Of a DNA stretch of 64,000 bases, positions 48,832-60,356 are shown one piece after another. Each line of letters opens with the position of its first letter. Position 1 is the first letter of the stretch. This DNA is from Rhynchopus sp. YZ270_cl-10 (taxonomy: Eukaryota; Euglenozoa; Diplonemea; Diplonemida; Diplonemidae): assembly GCA_964035575.1 (NCBI GenBank), contig OZ037842.1:744001-808000 (forward strand), read 5' to 3'. The notes under the pieces were generated by a model. The model was given only the letters and a program-made list of their open reading frames with translations, did not search any database and was not told the DNA's origin. A program made the position numbers and the translations under genes.

Positions 48832-49817
48832 GCACTTGAAGACACCTTTGTGCACAAACATATAATCGCGGAGGGTTGAAACCGACAGCGAGATTGGCTT
48901 CCAGGCAGCACGGACATCTTTTTTTTCTCCACACCGTTGTACAACACACTACAGGCAAGTATTTATTAGACGAATGGGACTCCGGCTCACGTACATCTCA
49001 AAGAAGCAGACAGCCTTTGTTGGAAAACATCGGGTCTTTGCCACCTCGAGTTGCTTAACTGCCTAACCCACCTTGAATAATCCCTTTCTCTTCACGGATT
49101 AATTTACTCCCTTTTCTGCCCCTGTGATTAGTGCATATTTGTTGTGTGTATAGGTGTAAAGCTATTGGTGCAGACAAAGAGATTGATAAGCTAAGATGAT
49201 CCCAGGCATCTCTGCTGAAGTCGTATCACAATCGTTATCATAGCAACATCAGCGAACCGGATTTGCACAAACAGGGGTTATCGAGGACAACATCATGGCC
49301 TCAGACAGAGTTTGTAATTGGGAAAAGAACGAAAAATTTAAAGATGAACCTGAACCTCAGGCTACAATAGGATCATCAGCAGTTTTTTTTACAAACAGAA
49401 AAACCTGGCATACCCTGTGTCGACGTGACTTAGCCTTTTGTAAGGATTAACGTTCGCATTGCCCGGTGCCTGTTGAGATAAAGGAATATGTGGAATATTC
49501 AACGGCAAGTTTCTGTAAACGCCAAGGCGGTCCCTTGAATACCAGGGATTCCCTCGATACAAGAAACTCGTGTTCAAAAATGGGCATCTTCAAATTTTAA
49601 AAATAGGAAAAAAAAAGTGACAACTGTGTGAACTCCATAGCATATTTTTTTCGTAATTTTTTTTTAAAATCGTCCACCTGATGTTTATGGGTAAAATCAT
49701 GGTGGATCGTTCCCAAAAAAAAAAAAAAAAAATAGTCTCGAAATGGTGATTTGAACAATCAGACGCTGAGGAACTTTTAGCTTGGTTTGGAAAACTTTTA
49801 GTAGGCCTCAGAACAAT

Positions 49818-52274
49818 TCAACAAACACATACGTGAGACCCTCGTCGAGATTCAGATATTCTGATCGCGTCGTCTCTGCCCAGGTCGCGGTCGTCTTCCA
49901 CCATGATGTGCGGGTGGTAGTTGATGGGCTCGATGAAGGTGCCGATCTTTGGTGCGGATACTTCGTCATCTTGGTGTATGGGTTCGGGGGAGGGTTCGGG
50001 ATCGTCTGCCTTCTTCCTGTCGAGCACGACCTGCATGACGATGCGCTTCCAGTGCTGCTTCGCGGGAGTGTCGTTTGGATGTGGTTGCAGCCGCAACAGA
50101 CGTGTCGCCTTCTTCATCCTCTCGATGCTCTTCAAGTTCAACTGAATGTCCTCCAGTCGTGACTTCGCCTCGCTCTGCACCTTGCGCTTCAGATCAGGGT
50201 AAAGTGACACCACGTGGTCAAAGCACTCCTTCGTGAGGGTGTACATAATGCACGTCGTCACCGCACGCACCGTCGCAGTGCGTCTGCAGTCCTCGCTCAT
50301 CAGAGAGATCTCGCCAAAGAAAGAACCCCCCTTCAAGTTCGCCATCCATATCTCCGCCCCCTCCTCGTTGTAAGTGTAGATCTCCACAATGCCGTGCTCC
50401 AAAAAGAACATCTCTGACCCACTCTCGCCGTACTCAATGACGTTTGAGTCGAGGTGATAAAACTCCGGGACAGTAACCTGCGCAACTGCAATCAAACAGT
50501 CTTCGCTGACTCCTTTGAAGATCGGGACCTTGCGGATGAGCTTCAACTTGACGTGGAGGCGGATTTGGTCCTGCAGGAAGCGGGGCAGCTCTTCGATGAT
50601 GCTGTTGTAGTCGTGGCTGCTTGTCTCCAGCACGACGGGGTATACTGAGAGGGCGCTCTTCTGGATTTTCCAGGGAATGCTGTTGTGGGTCATGAGGGCG
50701 TAGAGTTGACGCTTTTTGTCCTGCTCGGCGAGGATGAAGGGGTCGGCTACCACCATCCATTGCGTGACTTTGGCACCACCGTACACTATGACGAGCACTC
50801 CACTCCACATCCAGAAGCATGCTAACACACGCGCGGGTTTGCTTTGTGCGGAGATGTCACCGTACCCAGTGGACGAGATTGTTGCACATGCCCAGTAGAG
50901 CGCAGTGAGGTACTGCCGCAGACGCTGTACTTCGTACTCCCTTTCGGTGACAAAGCCTTGGTCATCGTGCGATGCAATGAGCAGCCACGAGCACGCCGCC
51001 ATATGCAATGTCGACACAGACCAGAAGAAGGTAAGAACGATCTGCACCCACACCGGCTTCTCCTGCACAGGGTTGCTCCTCCGCAGCAGCCACGGAACCC
51101 GCAGGATCTTCAAGAAACGCACCCCCGTGAACACCTTGAAAGCAACAAGGCTGACCTGCGAGAAGCAGACGTCCCATGGCAGCATCACCACGAGGTCAAA
51201 GACAAACCATTTCCGGAGGTACTCCGAACGGATTGTCTCAAATTGATCTGTGAGGATCCACCCGGTCAGGAAGGATGTTCGGAAGTTGGTGTAGATCCAG
51301 TAGCAGTGGATCGGGGTGAGCGCGATGACGGTGACGAGGTACCACACGGGGGCTGCGTCGTAGCGGATGGAGAACATCCAGGAGATGAAGAGGTACTCCA
51401 CAAAGGTGCTGAGGAGGGTGAGCACATCCGTCACGACCTTGTGGAGGCCGTCGGGGAAGAGCATGGTGTCGTCCTGGTTGCGCACCTTGAGAGGGTTGAG
51501 GACGCCGTGGCCCTTTTTCTTTTCCTCTTTCTCTTTGGGTTTTAGATGTACTTCTTTGACCGTCTTTCTAGAGACAATCGTGTCGGCACGCTTTATCTTC
51601 GCCTCCGAATCGCTCAACGCTGCGGAAGTGCTGCGTGGGGGTGGACGTACGATTGACCGTTCCATCCCCGACACACCCAACTCGTTGTCCTGCAGCTTGA
51701 GATCCTCTTCGGGGGGCGAATAGAGGGAGGACTCTCCCAGGTCCAACTCATGGAGAGAGTCAGGCGGCGACTCTGGTTGGAGCTGCAACACCACAGCAGG
51801 GACCGGGATGTTTGGTGCCTTCTTCTTCTCGTCCGACTTCGCGAGAATGCCCTTTGTCAATGCCGCAGTACGCCGCCAGTTGTCCACCCCAGCACGCGCC
51901 TTCAGAACACCACGCCCCTTGCTTAAGAGATCCTGAAACTTCAGCTTCGGTTTCCCATGTGAATCGTGTTTGTCTATTTCTAGCATGCTAACAATATTGT
52001 TCAAAGTACATCGCATGTCACGCATCTCCTCAAGCAGGCGTTTGTTTGATGTGTCCTCTCCCTGTGCTGCACTAATAAAACCTGCCATGTGCATCTTAGG
52101 TGACGCAGGTGGACTGTCCGGGGCAAACATCTTCGCACGAGCCCAGTCACATCCCGGTGCATCCAGCCTTGAGGACTGCGACGACGGCGAGTGCGCCTCC
52201 GATGCTGTGCTCTCGCTATGAGCCTCGTGCACCACAACAGTTGCCTTCGGGGATGAGGTACCAGAGTCGGACAT
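49818..52274 (-). CDS. Cyclic-nucleotide-binding-domain cation channel (paralogue 2)
   Basis: 818 residues, tandem paralogue of the gene at 44647-47286 with the same plan: disordered N-terminus (about 1-275), six membrane helices with S4 VRFLKILRVPWLLRRSN, pore ALYWACATISSTGYGDIS near 462-480, C-linker and CNBD with GGSFFGEISLMSEDCRRTAT near 645. The C-linker and CNBD match paralogue 1 almost residue for residue (for example LETSSHDYNSIIEELPRFLQ), and long stretches are identical in DNA, including silent sites, while N-termini and tails differ. This points to gene conversion. ATG at 52272-52274, MSDSGTSSPKATVVV. Confidence 0.9.
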   Translation of the reverse strand: MSDSGTSSPKATVVVHEAHSESTASEAHSPSSQSSRLDAPGCDWARAKMFAPDSPPASPKMHMAGFISAAQGEDTSNKRLLEEMRDMRCTLNNIVSMLEIDKHDSHGKPKLKFQDLLSKGRGVLKARAGVDNWRRTAALTKGILAKSDEKKKAPNIPVPAVVLQLQPESPPDSLHELDLGESSLYSPPEEDLKLQDNELGVSGMERSIVRPPPRSTSAALSDSEAKIKRADTIVSRKTVKEVHLKPKEKEEKKKGHGVLNPLKVRNQDDTMLFPDGLHKVVTDVLTLLSTFVEYLFISWMFSIRYDAAPVWYLVTVIALTPIHCYWIYTNFRTSFLTGWILTDQFETIRSEYLRKWFVFDLVVMLPWDVCFSQVSLVAFKVFTGVRFLKILRVPWLLRRSNPVQEKPVWVQIVLTFFWSVSTLHMAACSWLLIASHDDQGFVTEREYEVQRLRQYLTALYWACATISSTGYGDISAQSKPARVLACFWMWSGVLVIVYGGAKVTQWMVVADPFILAEQDKKRQLYALMTHNSIPWKIQKSALSVYPVVLETSSHDYNSIIEELPRFLQDQIRLHVKLKLIRKVPIFKGVSEDCLIAVAQVTVPEFYHLDSNVIEYGESGSEMFFLEHGIVEIYTYNEEGAEIWMANLKGGSFFGEISLMSEDCRRTATVRAVTTCIMYTLTKECFDHVVSLYPDLKRKVQSEAKSRLEDIQLNLKSIERMKKATRLLRLQPHPNDTPAKQHWKRIVMQVVLDRKKADDPEPSPEPIHQDDEVSAPKIGTFIEPINYHPHIMVEDDRDLGRDDAIRISESRRGSHVCVC

Positions 52275-52934
52275 GTCAAGCTCAAAAATTGTAGCGGATT
52301 AAAAAAGAAGAGAAAGAGGAAAAAATCGATGCTATGTGTGAGACAGCATGCTTCAGTTCAAAGAAAACGTTGCAGAAAAGGTGTATGAAGAGAGAGGGGT
52401 TATACGTCTGTGGAGGGGTAGATGGGAAAAGAGGAAGTGAGGGGGGAAGGGAGTGTTGGTTTAATACAGCACCCCAAAAGCTTAGTACAGGTTTAGTACA
52501 CTTTAGGGGTGTACGTACAGTTTGCAGCGGAAAGGGAGCATGTAGGAGGCGAAGCCTCCCCGGCGATAAATCTGGTTTTGAACTCATCGTGCAACAGTAA
52601 AGCAAAACAAGTAAAGCTTTGTGCTTCCTTAACTCGAGGACCTCCAAGGCCGCATCTATGGCATCAATCGTGCATGAGGTGCGCGTCACACATTTTTTTC
52701 AGGGTTGCGTGTTTCCCTTTTCTTCCACCAGGCACTTGCCTGTTTTAAACACCCTACACCAAACCATGCCAACACTGGGGGAAGGGAAGGGTAGGGTATA
52801 AAAAAATGTGCATTTTCTTTTCTTTTTTTTTTTGGAGACGCTTGGCCCCATTCCCCCCTCCCCTCCAAATAAAAATAGCCTGTTAAACAAAAGAGACCGA
52901 GAACTGTACTAAGGACTACAAAAGAAAGGTTTAT

Positions 52935-52971
52935 AAGATGAACCTAAGCCTCTCTCGTGCTTAGTCATCCT
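52935..52971 (+). repeat. Dispersed hairpin family A
   Basis: AAGATGA ... TCATCCT outside and CTAAGC/GCTTAG inside, with a loop longer by two bases. Confidence 0.55.
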
Positions 52972-53279
52972 ATTCAAGCATGTCCTTAAATCCGGGAAAA
53001 ATCAGGATTTTTCTGATTTTTAAATCTCAAAATTTTCTTATAGAAAAAAAATTTTTCGCGCTGCGCGCGAAAATTTTTCGCGCACAACAGGAGAAGATAT
53101 TTTTTTGTTGTTGTAGGCCCGCAGTGCGGGGTGGTCACATTTTTCCCCCCACCACAGTGCCTTATCCAAGAATCGGATTTCAAGATTTTTGGGGTCAGTT
53201 TGTGTTTCCCCCAAGATGTTTTTCAGTTCTGACCAGCGAAGACATTGGGAACATAGGGAACTGTATTTTATTTTCCTTT

Positions 53280-53400
53280 TGCGGAGCAAAAGGAATAACA
53301 CAAAACGGCGCCGCAGGCGAAAAAATAATAGGGTACGGTGTAAAATGTAGCTTTTCACACTACAGAGTCAGTCAACGAACCCTTTTTTGCGGAGCAAAAA
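53280..53400 (-). repeat. Dispersed repeat, inverted partner of 14525-14650
   Basis: Same ordered blocks as at 14.5 kb on the opposite strand. A second, partial GGCGCCGCAGGC unit follows at 53413-53430. Confidence 0.55.
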
Positions 53401-53910
53401 AGAAATAAATAATGGCGCCGCAGGCAAAAAAAATTAGGGGGCAACCTGGGATTTCACGGTGCGGTCAGTAACTCAGTTCCCCAGGGTACTCCCGTGGTTC
53501 AACCACTGTTCTACCAGGAAATTATTCCGACCTCCCTAAATAAGACACTGCCCCATATCCATATGAAAATTTTTTCACCGGCAAAAATAAAATTTTCTTA
53601 TAAAATTTTCTTATAGAAAATCCTGAATCCTAAATCCGATTTAGAGGACAGCATGATCCTATTAAAAAAAAAAAAAAAATGGGGGATTTCGTGTGCAGAC
53701 TACCTCAACTGATGCGCAAAGCAATCGTCGAGGGGGTAAAAGATAGTAACGAATTTTGTGCTATTTCCTGATACCTTTTGGGCAGAAATATGCAGATTAG
53801 TTAGGTCATATGCCTGGTTAAGTTTTAGGGCAGTGTTTTTCCGTTTGCACTACAATCATCACTAACAATAGAAGAAGTCAAGTATTCGCTTTGTTATTGC
53901 ACAAGAGAAA

Positions 53911-53990
53911 ACAAAAAGTTGACTTGAAATACAAAGCCCCTCTCATGACAGTGCACCTTGGTATAACCGGCTGTACCGGGGGTGGACAAC
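53911..53990. repeat. 80-bp dispersed direct repeat, partner at 47731-47810
   Basis: See the partner copy. Identity is about 85 percent by eye, with the CCGGCTGTACCGG hairpin kept. Confidence 0.7.
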
Positions 53991-54494
53991 CAAAAAAAGT
54001 TTGCGGTGATTCTAAGCTCATGCTCAGTCACATCGATCAAAAAAATTGCTTGGTATAAATGTACAACACCCGTCCAAGAAAAAAGAAAAAAAAGAGAAGT
54101 TGAAAGTGCAAACGCTTGACAGAAGGGGAAAACAAATAACTGAGAAGAGGATGGCAACGAACACAAATATAGTTCAGAAAAAGACAGTGCACACACACAC
54201 AGATATGTCAAAAATCACCACCCCCCTCCTCCAACACGTACTGCCTTCTGCGAAGAGTTGGCTGCACTCATTAAAGACCCCCTGATGACACTGGGGCTTT
54301 GTGAGAAGAAATCGGCAAGCAGGGTCAAACATAGACGGAGGAGATGACACTTGAAGAAATGACTGAGGAAAGAGACAATTTTTTTTTGAAAGATGAAGTG
54401 GGTCGCACATATTTTTCAAAAAAAAAAATATAAAATCGGGGTGGTGAAGTTGCCTTGTGCAAAAACACCTCTAAAAAAAAAAGAGAAAATTTGA

Positions 54495-54523
54495 AAGATG
54501 AATGTGTCTCTCATGCACACATC
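54495..54523 (+). repeat. Dispersed hairpin family A
   Basis: GATG/CATC outside and TGTG/CACA inside around TCTCTCATG. Confidence 0.5.
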
Positions 54524-56498
54524 AGAACGAGTCTTGTGGCATGTCTTAACAAAAAGGGGGGAAAAGCAGAATACCCGAAACGGCGTTCTCAAGCCATATT
54601 TTTTTGCATACATTCTGATAAAAATAACCCCCCTTCCAAGAAGGTACGTTGTGATCAAAATGTGTGAGGAGAACGTTGTTTTGGCCTCCTCCTATAGTGG
54701 CCGAACAATTAGTTTCATTTTCTTTCCATTCAGGCGACCAGAAAGCACGTTGAGAAGTAACGCATACTTCAGCATCCAATCCAGATGGAACAAGAGTGCT
54801 ATTTTCGATGAACGCAAGCATGGCCTCGTGTTTTTTTGTCCATAACTGGAGACCTGAAGTCAAGAGATCAAAATCAGCCCCCGTCAATAAGACAGTTTCG
54901 CTATTGTCGGGTTGGTCCAAAACATAAAATGTGAATTCGACAGTACAAACGCAAAAAAGAATGCCCCGCAAAACTCATCTATAAAAAAACAAACTCTATC
55001 CTGGGTTAAGACAAGGGGGCGGGGGTGACAAGGTACATTCGAAGATTTGATATGCGCCCCTCTCAAAGAAAGCAAAACAATGCAACGCAGACATCTCTTC
55101 GGATTTGCAGGCACGTGAAAGAAACGTTTGCGAGATGAAACCTATCGTCGTCACCATGAAGAGAAAATGAATGATCACAATCGTTATCGTAAAGCTTTGC
55201 ACAACGAGACTATCGGGGGTTAGATCATTTTCCCCATCCCGAGTTCGGAAATTATTAGGGTTGGCTTATCAAAGTTGCCATTTTGAATGAAAAATAAAGG
55301 GATCGTCCAAAGGGTCCTCGTAGGGTGCCACATCATGTCCTTCAGAAACAAGATAGCAGCCCCGAATACGAAATGAATCCAGTCTAAAAGGTGAAAGGGG
55401 AAAAGAGAAAATTTGAAAGGTGAAGGTGGCACTTGTGTTTCTAAAAAAAATCGAAATGGGATTGTCTGCAAACCCCAGCTCTTCCAATCAGGCAATCAGG
55501 CATCTCAAAAAAACGGGTCTTAGAGATTCTTTAAAGAGTCAAAGTTGGTAGAGATGGTACTAAGCCTCTCATGTGTCGTCACCTTGAAGAGAAAAATGAA
55601 AGACGAATGTGCCTCATGTGAACGTCCATCTCATAAAAAGGAAAAAAAAAAAAGAAAAAACGCCGAAAGCAATACACAAGAAAAGCTATTATAAAAACAC
55701 AAGAAAGGCTAGGGGTAGAACTGTGAGACACTTCTTCCAAAAAAGCAACAAAAAAAATGAGAACGAAGACAGAAGCACAAATGGGGGGAAACACACACAC
55801 ACACACACACACACGTCCTGGGCTGGACGGTAAATTGCATCCGGGGGTATATGGCGCCTCCAGAAGCCCTATGAAGAACCCTGAGGGTTAAACGTCACCC
55901 CCCTTTTTACCCCTTTTGTTTTGTGACGGTCAGTCCAGTGGGCAACCTGCATTGCACCTCGCAGGCCCCATTGCCACACCCTGGGTGGTGAAGTGTGCCG
56001 ACTGTACAACTGCCCAAAGTCAGGCCAAGCTCATTGCACTGAGGGAGCTTGCCACATCCTCGGGTGAGGTGTGCTGCCTGGAAAGACATTCAACTTTTAT
56101 TTAGCCATAGTACCTTTTTTCCGCAGAGACTGTTCAAAATGGTCACAGGCGCCGCAGCTACACCACTAGTTGGTGTTTCATGGTAAGTGCGTCATACCGC
56201 CATGTATCACAGGGCAGGTGCCCGCGAAGATGAAAACCCCACAGGGTGAAGATCAAATCCTGATGTTGAATGACGGTTGGAGAAATTGATTTTGTATACC
56301 CCCCGCTCCAATCGTCCGCGAAGAACCCTCCCCCTTTTTATTTTATTTATTCGTAAGGAGTCACCTAAACCGTATCAATAAGCCGTAGCCTCTCCCTCAA
56401 TATGGCTGGTAGAAGTGACAAGTGGGCCATACTCCGTTCAGGCGTTACCCACTCTAAACCCGTTATCAAACACACACACACACACACATTGGGGCCAT

Positions 56499-56540
56499 AT
56501 TCTGAGCAAGAATTACCCCTACTAGTTATCAAACACACAC
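56499..56540. repeat. Dispersed repeat shared with 37735-37778
   Basis: Partner copy. A shorter piece (CCCGTTATCAAACACACAC) lies just to the left, near 56458. Confidence 0.6.
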
Positions 56541-57053
56541 ACACACAACTGCTCGTTGCGTCCCCTGCAATAATACTAGCCTGCCTACCCCCTAGCATGA
56601 GGCCTGAGGGTAGCTAATTACAGTTAGGTACACAAAAGAAAGCGGAAACCCAGTAAGAAACACAGGACCTCTTTCTCCCTGTATTATTGGACCCCCCTCT
56701 GTGAGCGGTGTGTATCAACAGTATCGTTATGGTGTGCCTCACAAACTAATGCGATGGAGAGACCACAAACAGTTTGTACAGAGAGAGCACTATCTCCAAG
56801 AAGAGACACTGATTAATGCGCATCAGCCAGGCGCCAACTGCAATACAAAAACCCCCTCTCCCCCTCCCCTCCCAAGAAAAGAGACAACACTGAACACATG
56901 AATGACTGCCTCTCGCAGCTGCATCAAAATAAACTCGCAAAAAAAAAAAAAAAAACACAGTTCATTTAAAAAAGATTGGCTTTTTGTGTGAATGTAAACA
57001 GAAACAAAGGTAGGAAGACCTGCAGCTTCCCAATGATATCAAAATAACTATTT

Positions 57054-57237
57054 ATTGCATGATGTAAAGTGCACTTTATATCACGAGGGAGCTATGGTTC
57101 CGAGTTGTAGGTTTTAGTACACGAGCGCAGCGAGTGTACTAATAAATTTTATGACCACGAGCGAAGCGAGTGGTCATAATATGCAACTCGGAACCATAGC
57201 TCCCGAGTTATATGAAGTGCGCTTTACAGAATGCAAT
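57054..57237. mobile_element. 184-bp foldback with two internal stem-loops
   Basis: Outer arms of over 50 bp pair imperfectly (ATTGCAT ... GGGAGCTATGGTTCCGAGTTG with its complement). Between them lie two hairpins with different stems, TAGTACAC/GTGTACTA and TATGACCAC/GTGGTCATA, and almost the same loop (GAGCGCAGCGA, GAGCGAAGCGA). Single strands could fold into a cruciform with two heads. Confidence 0.7.
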
Positions 57238-57239
57238 AC

Positions 57240-58105
57240 GATATTTTATCTCACGGGGATATAAACGAGCGCTTGATTTTGCGATTTTTGCTGTAAAAAA
57301 GTGACGTAAAGTAGGCTTCGTCACGTATTTTTGGCTTGGGATAGGTGGGAGAGTGACATAAAGCTTATTCATATGGGTGTAGGGAGAAGGAGAGGTTGTG
57401 TTGGTGATGCAAGACGGGTAGGAGTTTCATGTTTGACGCTGACAATCCCACTTTGAAGGCTACCCATTCTCCCACTTGCCAAAGTAGGCGCCTCTCGATG
57501 CTGATCTCTTGAGTAAAGGGGGGCCCCGAATAAGTTAATACCCCCAAATAATAGCTATTTTCCCAAATAACTTTTTATACTGCGTATACTGTGCATACTG
57601 TGTATACTGTGTATACTGTGTATACTGTGTATACTGTGTATACTGTGTATACTGTGTATACTGTGTATACTGTGTATACTGTGTATACTGTGTATACTGT
57701 GTATACTGTGTATACTGTGTATACTGTGTATACTGTGTATACTGTGTATACTGTGTATACTGTGTATACTGTGTATACTGTGTATACTGTGTATACTGTG
57801 TATACTGTGTATACTGTGTATACTGTGTATACTGTGTATACTGTGTATACTGTGTATACTGTGTATACTGTGTATACTGTGTATACTGTGTATACTGTGG
57901 AAATTTGTTGTTGTGTTGAGTTTTTGTAGTGTGGACACCTGCGTGATGATAAAGTATATTATGTCATGACATAAAGCTTTATGTCACGATCCCAGCTATC
58001 CCAAGCCAAAAATACGTGACGTAAAGCCTACTTTACGTCACGCTTTTTTACAGCTAAAATCGCAAAAATCAAGGGCGAGTTTATATCACTAGTGAGATAA
58101 AAACT
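57240..58105. mobile_element. Large inverted-repeat element carrying a 9-bp satellite
   Basis: Arms of about 125 bp (57240-57367 and 57967-58105) match in inverted order, with ATTTTTGGCTTGGGATAG, TGTAAAAAAG and the internal hairpin GTGACGTAAAG/CTTTACGTCAC. The interior contains the TATACTGTG array. No transposase. It directly abuts the foldback at 57054-57237. Confidence 0.7.
57576..57899. repeat. 9-bp satellite array, unit TATACTGTG
   Basis: About 36 copies. The unit is the exact reverse complement of the 33026-33487 array unit, so the same satellite occurs in opposite orientation 24 kb apart. Confidence 0.95.
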
Positions 58106-58957
58106 TGAAAGATGATTGATGCTTCTCGATGCCCTGGTGTGAGGCGATGAGAAAGGTTCGGCAAGAATAACCTTGTGCAGTCAAACAACCAGCGGGGGAG
58201 GGGGGAGAGAAGGAATGGTGATTAGCTAGGTGGGTTCCAGCTCGCTGGGGTCAAATGATTATGTGTGTCGTGATTGCTCGGATAAAAACAAATAAAAACA
58301 AGTTGTCACTCCTTCCGACAGAAGGGATCAAACAAAAGAAAAGAGAAGTTAAAAGCGCAACGGCCTCACCACTTCATCGGCGCACGCAGACACAAATTCT
58401 CCGCAATTAAAGTAAAAATTGCCAGATGATAAAAGGACACACTACTTCCTTAGGTCAGAGTTCTCAACGTGTTGAAAGCCTCAGAACCCCACCCTAGGTA
58501 GAGAAAAAAAAAAAAGTGAGAGTGATGTGAGTTCCTCTTTTGTGTAACAATTCGTTCAAAAAATATTTACCATCCCAACTAAAAAAAGGCAAGATATGGG
58601 TGAGGTTTGCTACACACTCTGCAATGAAAAATAGTGTAAAAAAAAACAAACAAAAACACCTCATTGCGTTCATGATTACAAACCAGCCCTTTTTGTCCAT
58701 CCTTACATCATTGTCTTAGTCACCCAGAGGTTCGTAACGACATTTTCGCATAAAGACCGATCCGGAGCAAAACCAACACCCTTCCCCCCACTACCTCGTT
58801 AACAAGAACTTTTTTTTTTTAAAGGTTGGTCAGATGAACCCAAGACTCGGTTTAATCACCAAATAATTATGCTAGACATAAAACTGCGAACTGAGTGCCG
58901 CATCCCCCCCTGACCCCTCACCTTTTGATGCATTTACCATCAAAATACACCTTTAGG

Positions 58958-60314
58958 TTAGTCACCCTTATCAAACTTTATGGTTCTGGCTGTAGATTGG
59001 GGACGGTGTTTGAGTGCTTCCAGCATGGGAGGCAGGCCTCCGGGGGGGGTCGAGCGGTGGCGGCGGGCTGAGGAGATTGCTCTGGTTGAGAGGCTGCGGC
59101 GTGTGGAGAAGCTTCGGTTCTCTTCAACCGAGGCCGGCTTGGTGCACCATGTATCAGCACGCTCCCAGGACCCCGCAGACCCGAAGCTGGACGTCCCTGG
59201 GAAGTCCATCTCTGTCTGTGCATACAACGAATCCATTCGTGCCGGCGCAGTGTCCTCTGCGATAATTGTTTGATAAACAGCTTCGCTCTTTCTCCGTCGC
59301 CGCAACCGATAAGGCGAAGGCCCCAACGGTGGACTACTGTTCGGTCCCAACGCAGTCTCCATCTCACACCCAGAAATGTTAGACGAAGTCGGGCTAGGCG
59401 CCGGGATTTCCTCCCGAAAGTCGGTCTGTGTGGTAAACTTCTTCACAACGTACTCTGCACACAGAATAATGATATATCCGGAGAGAAGTGTCATGGAAAA
59501 GACTAGACACTGTTGTGTGAAGCTTGCGGAGCTTGCTAGGCTTTGTGTTAATTCGTATAAGACGAGGGAAATGACTAAGGCGAGAAGTGGTTTGAAGGAG
59601 ACGGAGATGAAGTACATAAGGCTGTGGATGTTGATGTGGCTGTAGACAGCGCTGGTGGCGAGGAGGGAGGCCGCGTAGATGAGCATGTCGCGCAGGATGA
59701 TTTGGTTGGGTGAGATGGCGTTGCCCTGCAGTGTTGTGGCGACGTGCGAGATCAGGCCAAATGGCATGAAAGCGGTGATGCCTTTGCCAATGGGGGTGCG
59801 ATTGTCCTTCAGCCACTCAAGCACCTCTTCAAAGGGGCGCAACACCCACGTCACCCAATGTTTCGATATCTCCGTGCCAATGAAGATCGTCAGATTCCAC
59901 GTACGCGAGATAATGTTCCCAATGACCTGCCTCGCGGAGTTCATCATGCTCCACCGCACCGCTGTCTCAGCCGTGCTGCTGACAGTCGCAGTCACATCCA
60001 TCGATGACTTCAGCTTAAAAAGCGACAAACAGTTCATCCCAAACGTCCTCAAATGCAGCATATAAAAGCTTGCCCCCTGGTACATCTGCTGCAGCAGTGT
60101 GAATAAGTTGCCAAGCCCATTCCCAAACCATTTCGGAACCCGCGCAACAGATGTAAAAACACGGATCACCGCCATAGCAGAGCCAGACATGATGTTCCAC
60201 ATATTCACAATGACCTGCACCCACAACCTGATCGCAGTGGTGCATGCGGCTGCCAGGTCTGCCACATAGGGAAGCAACATCGACACAATATATGCTTTCG
60301 TCTCAGCAAGCGCC
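58958..60314 (-). CDS. Unrecognised multi-pass membrane protein, last exon
   Basis: About 451 codons to the stop, joined in phase to the exon at 61164-61508. It begins ALAETKAYIVSMLLPYVADL and holds many hydrophobic stretches (LWVQVIVNMWNIM, LRDMLIYAASLLATSAVY, LLALVISLVLYEL, CLVFSMTLLSGYIIILCAEYV). From about residue 310 of the exon the sequence becomes cytosolic-looking, Ser/Arg/Pro-rich, ending KFDKGD. The acceptor is ACAACAG|GGCG. I do not recognise the family. Confidence 0.7.
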
Positions 60315-60356
60315 CTGTTGTGAAAGAGTTGTTTTTTTTTTCTTTTCCTGCATTAC

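Larger units (their letters stand above)
47287..49817. other. Interval between the two channel genes, with a hAT-like element
   Basis: No gene. It holds a copy of an 80-bp direct repeat (47731-47810), a hAT-like element (47919-48662), and family A hairpins near 47818, 48797 and 49341. All are listed or mentioned separately. Confidence 0.55.
52275..58957. other. Gene-free repeat-rich interval
   Basis: No gene can be supported across 6.7 kb. It contains family A hairpins, the inverted partner of the 14.5-kb repeat, repeated AAAATTTTCTTATAGAAAA blocks near 53030 and 53600, CA microsatellites (55793-55814, 56470-56490), and the foldback and satellite complex at 57054-58105. Confidence 0.55.

Noticed and set aside
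53480-53520. tRNA-like B-box (GTGGTTCAACCACTG)
   Set aside because: No cloverleaf or A-box at the right distance. The bases form a simple hairpin.
54546-54971. A 141-codon minus-strand ORF with mixed composition
   Set aside because: No motif, no homology I recognise, and it lies among repeats. It could be a remnant, but the evidence is too weak to list it as a gene.
57555-57938. Repeat ORFs in the TATACTGTG array
   Set aside because: Same artefact as in the other satellite arrays.
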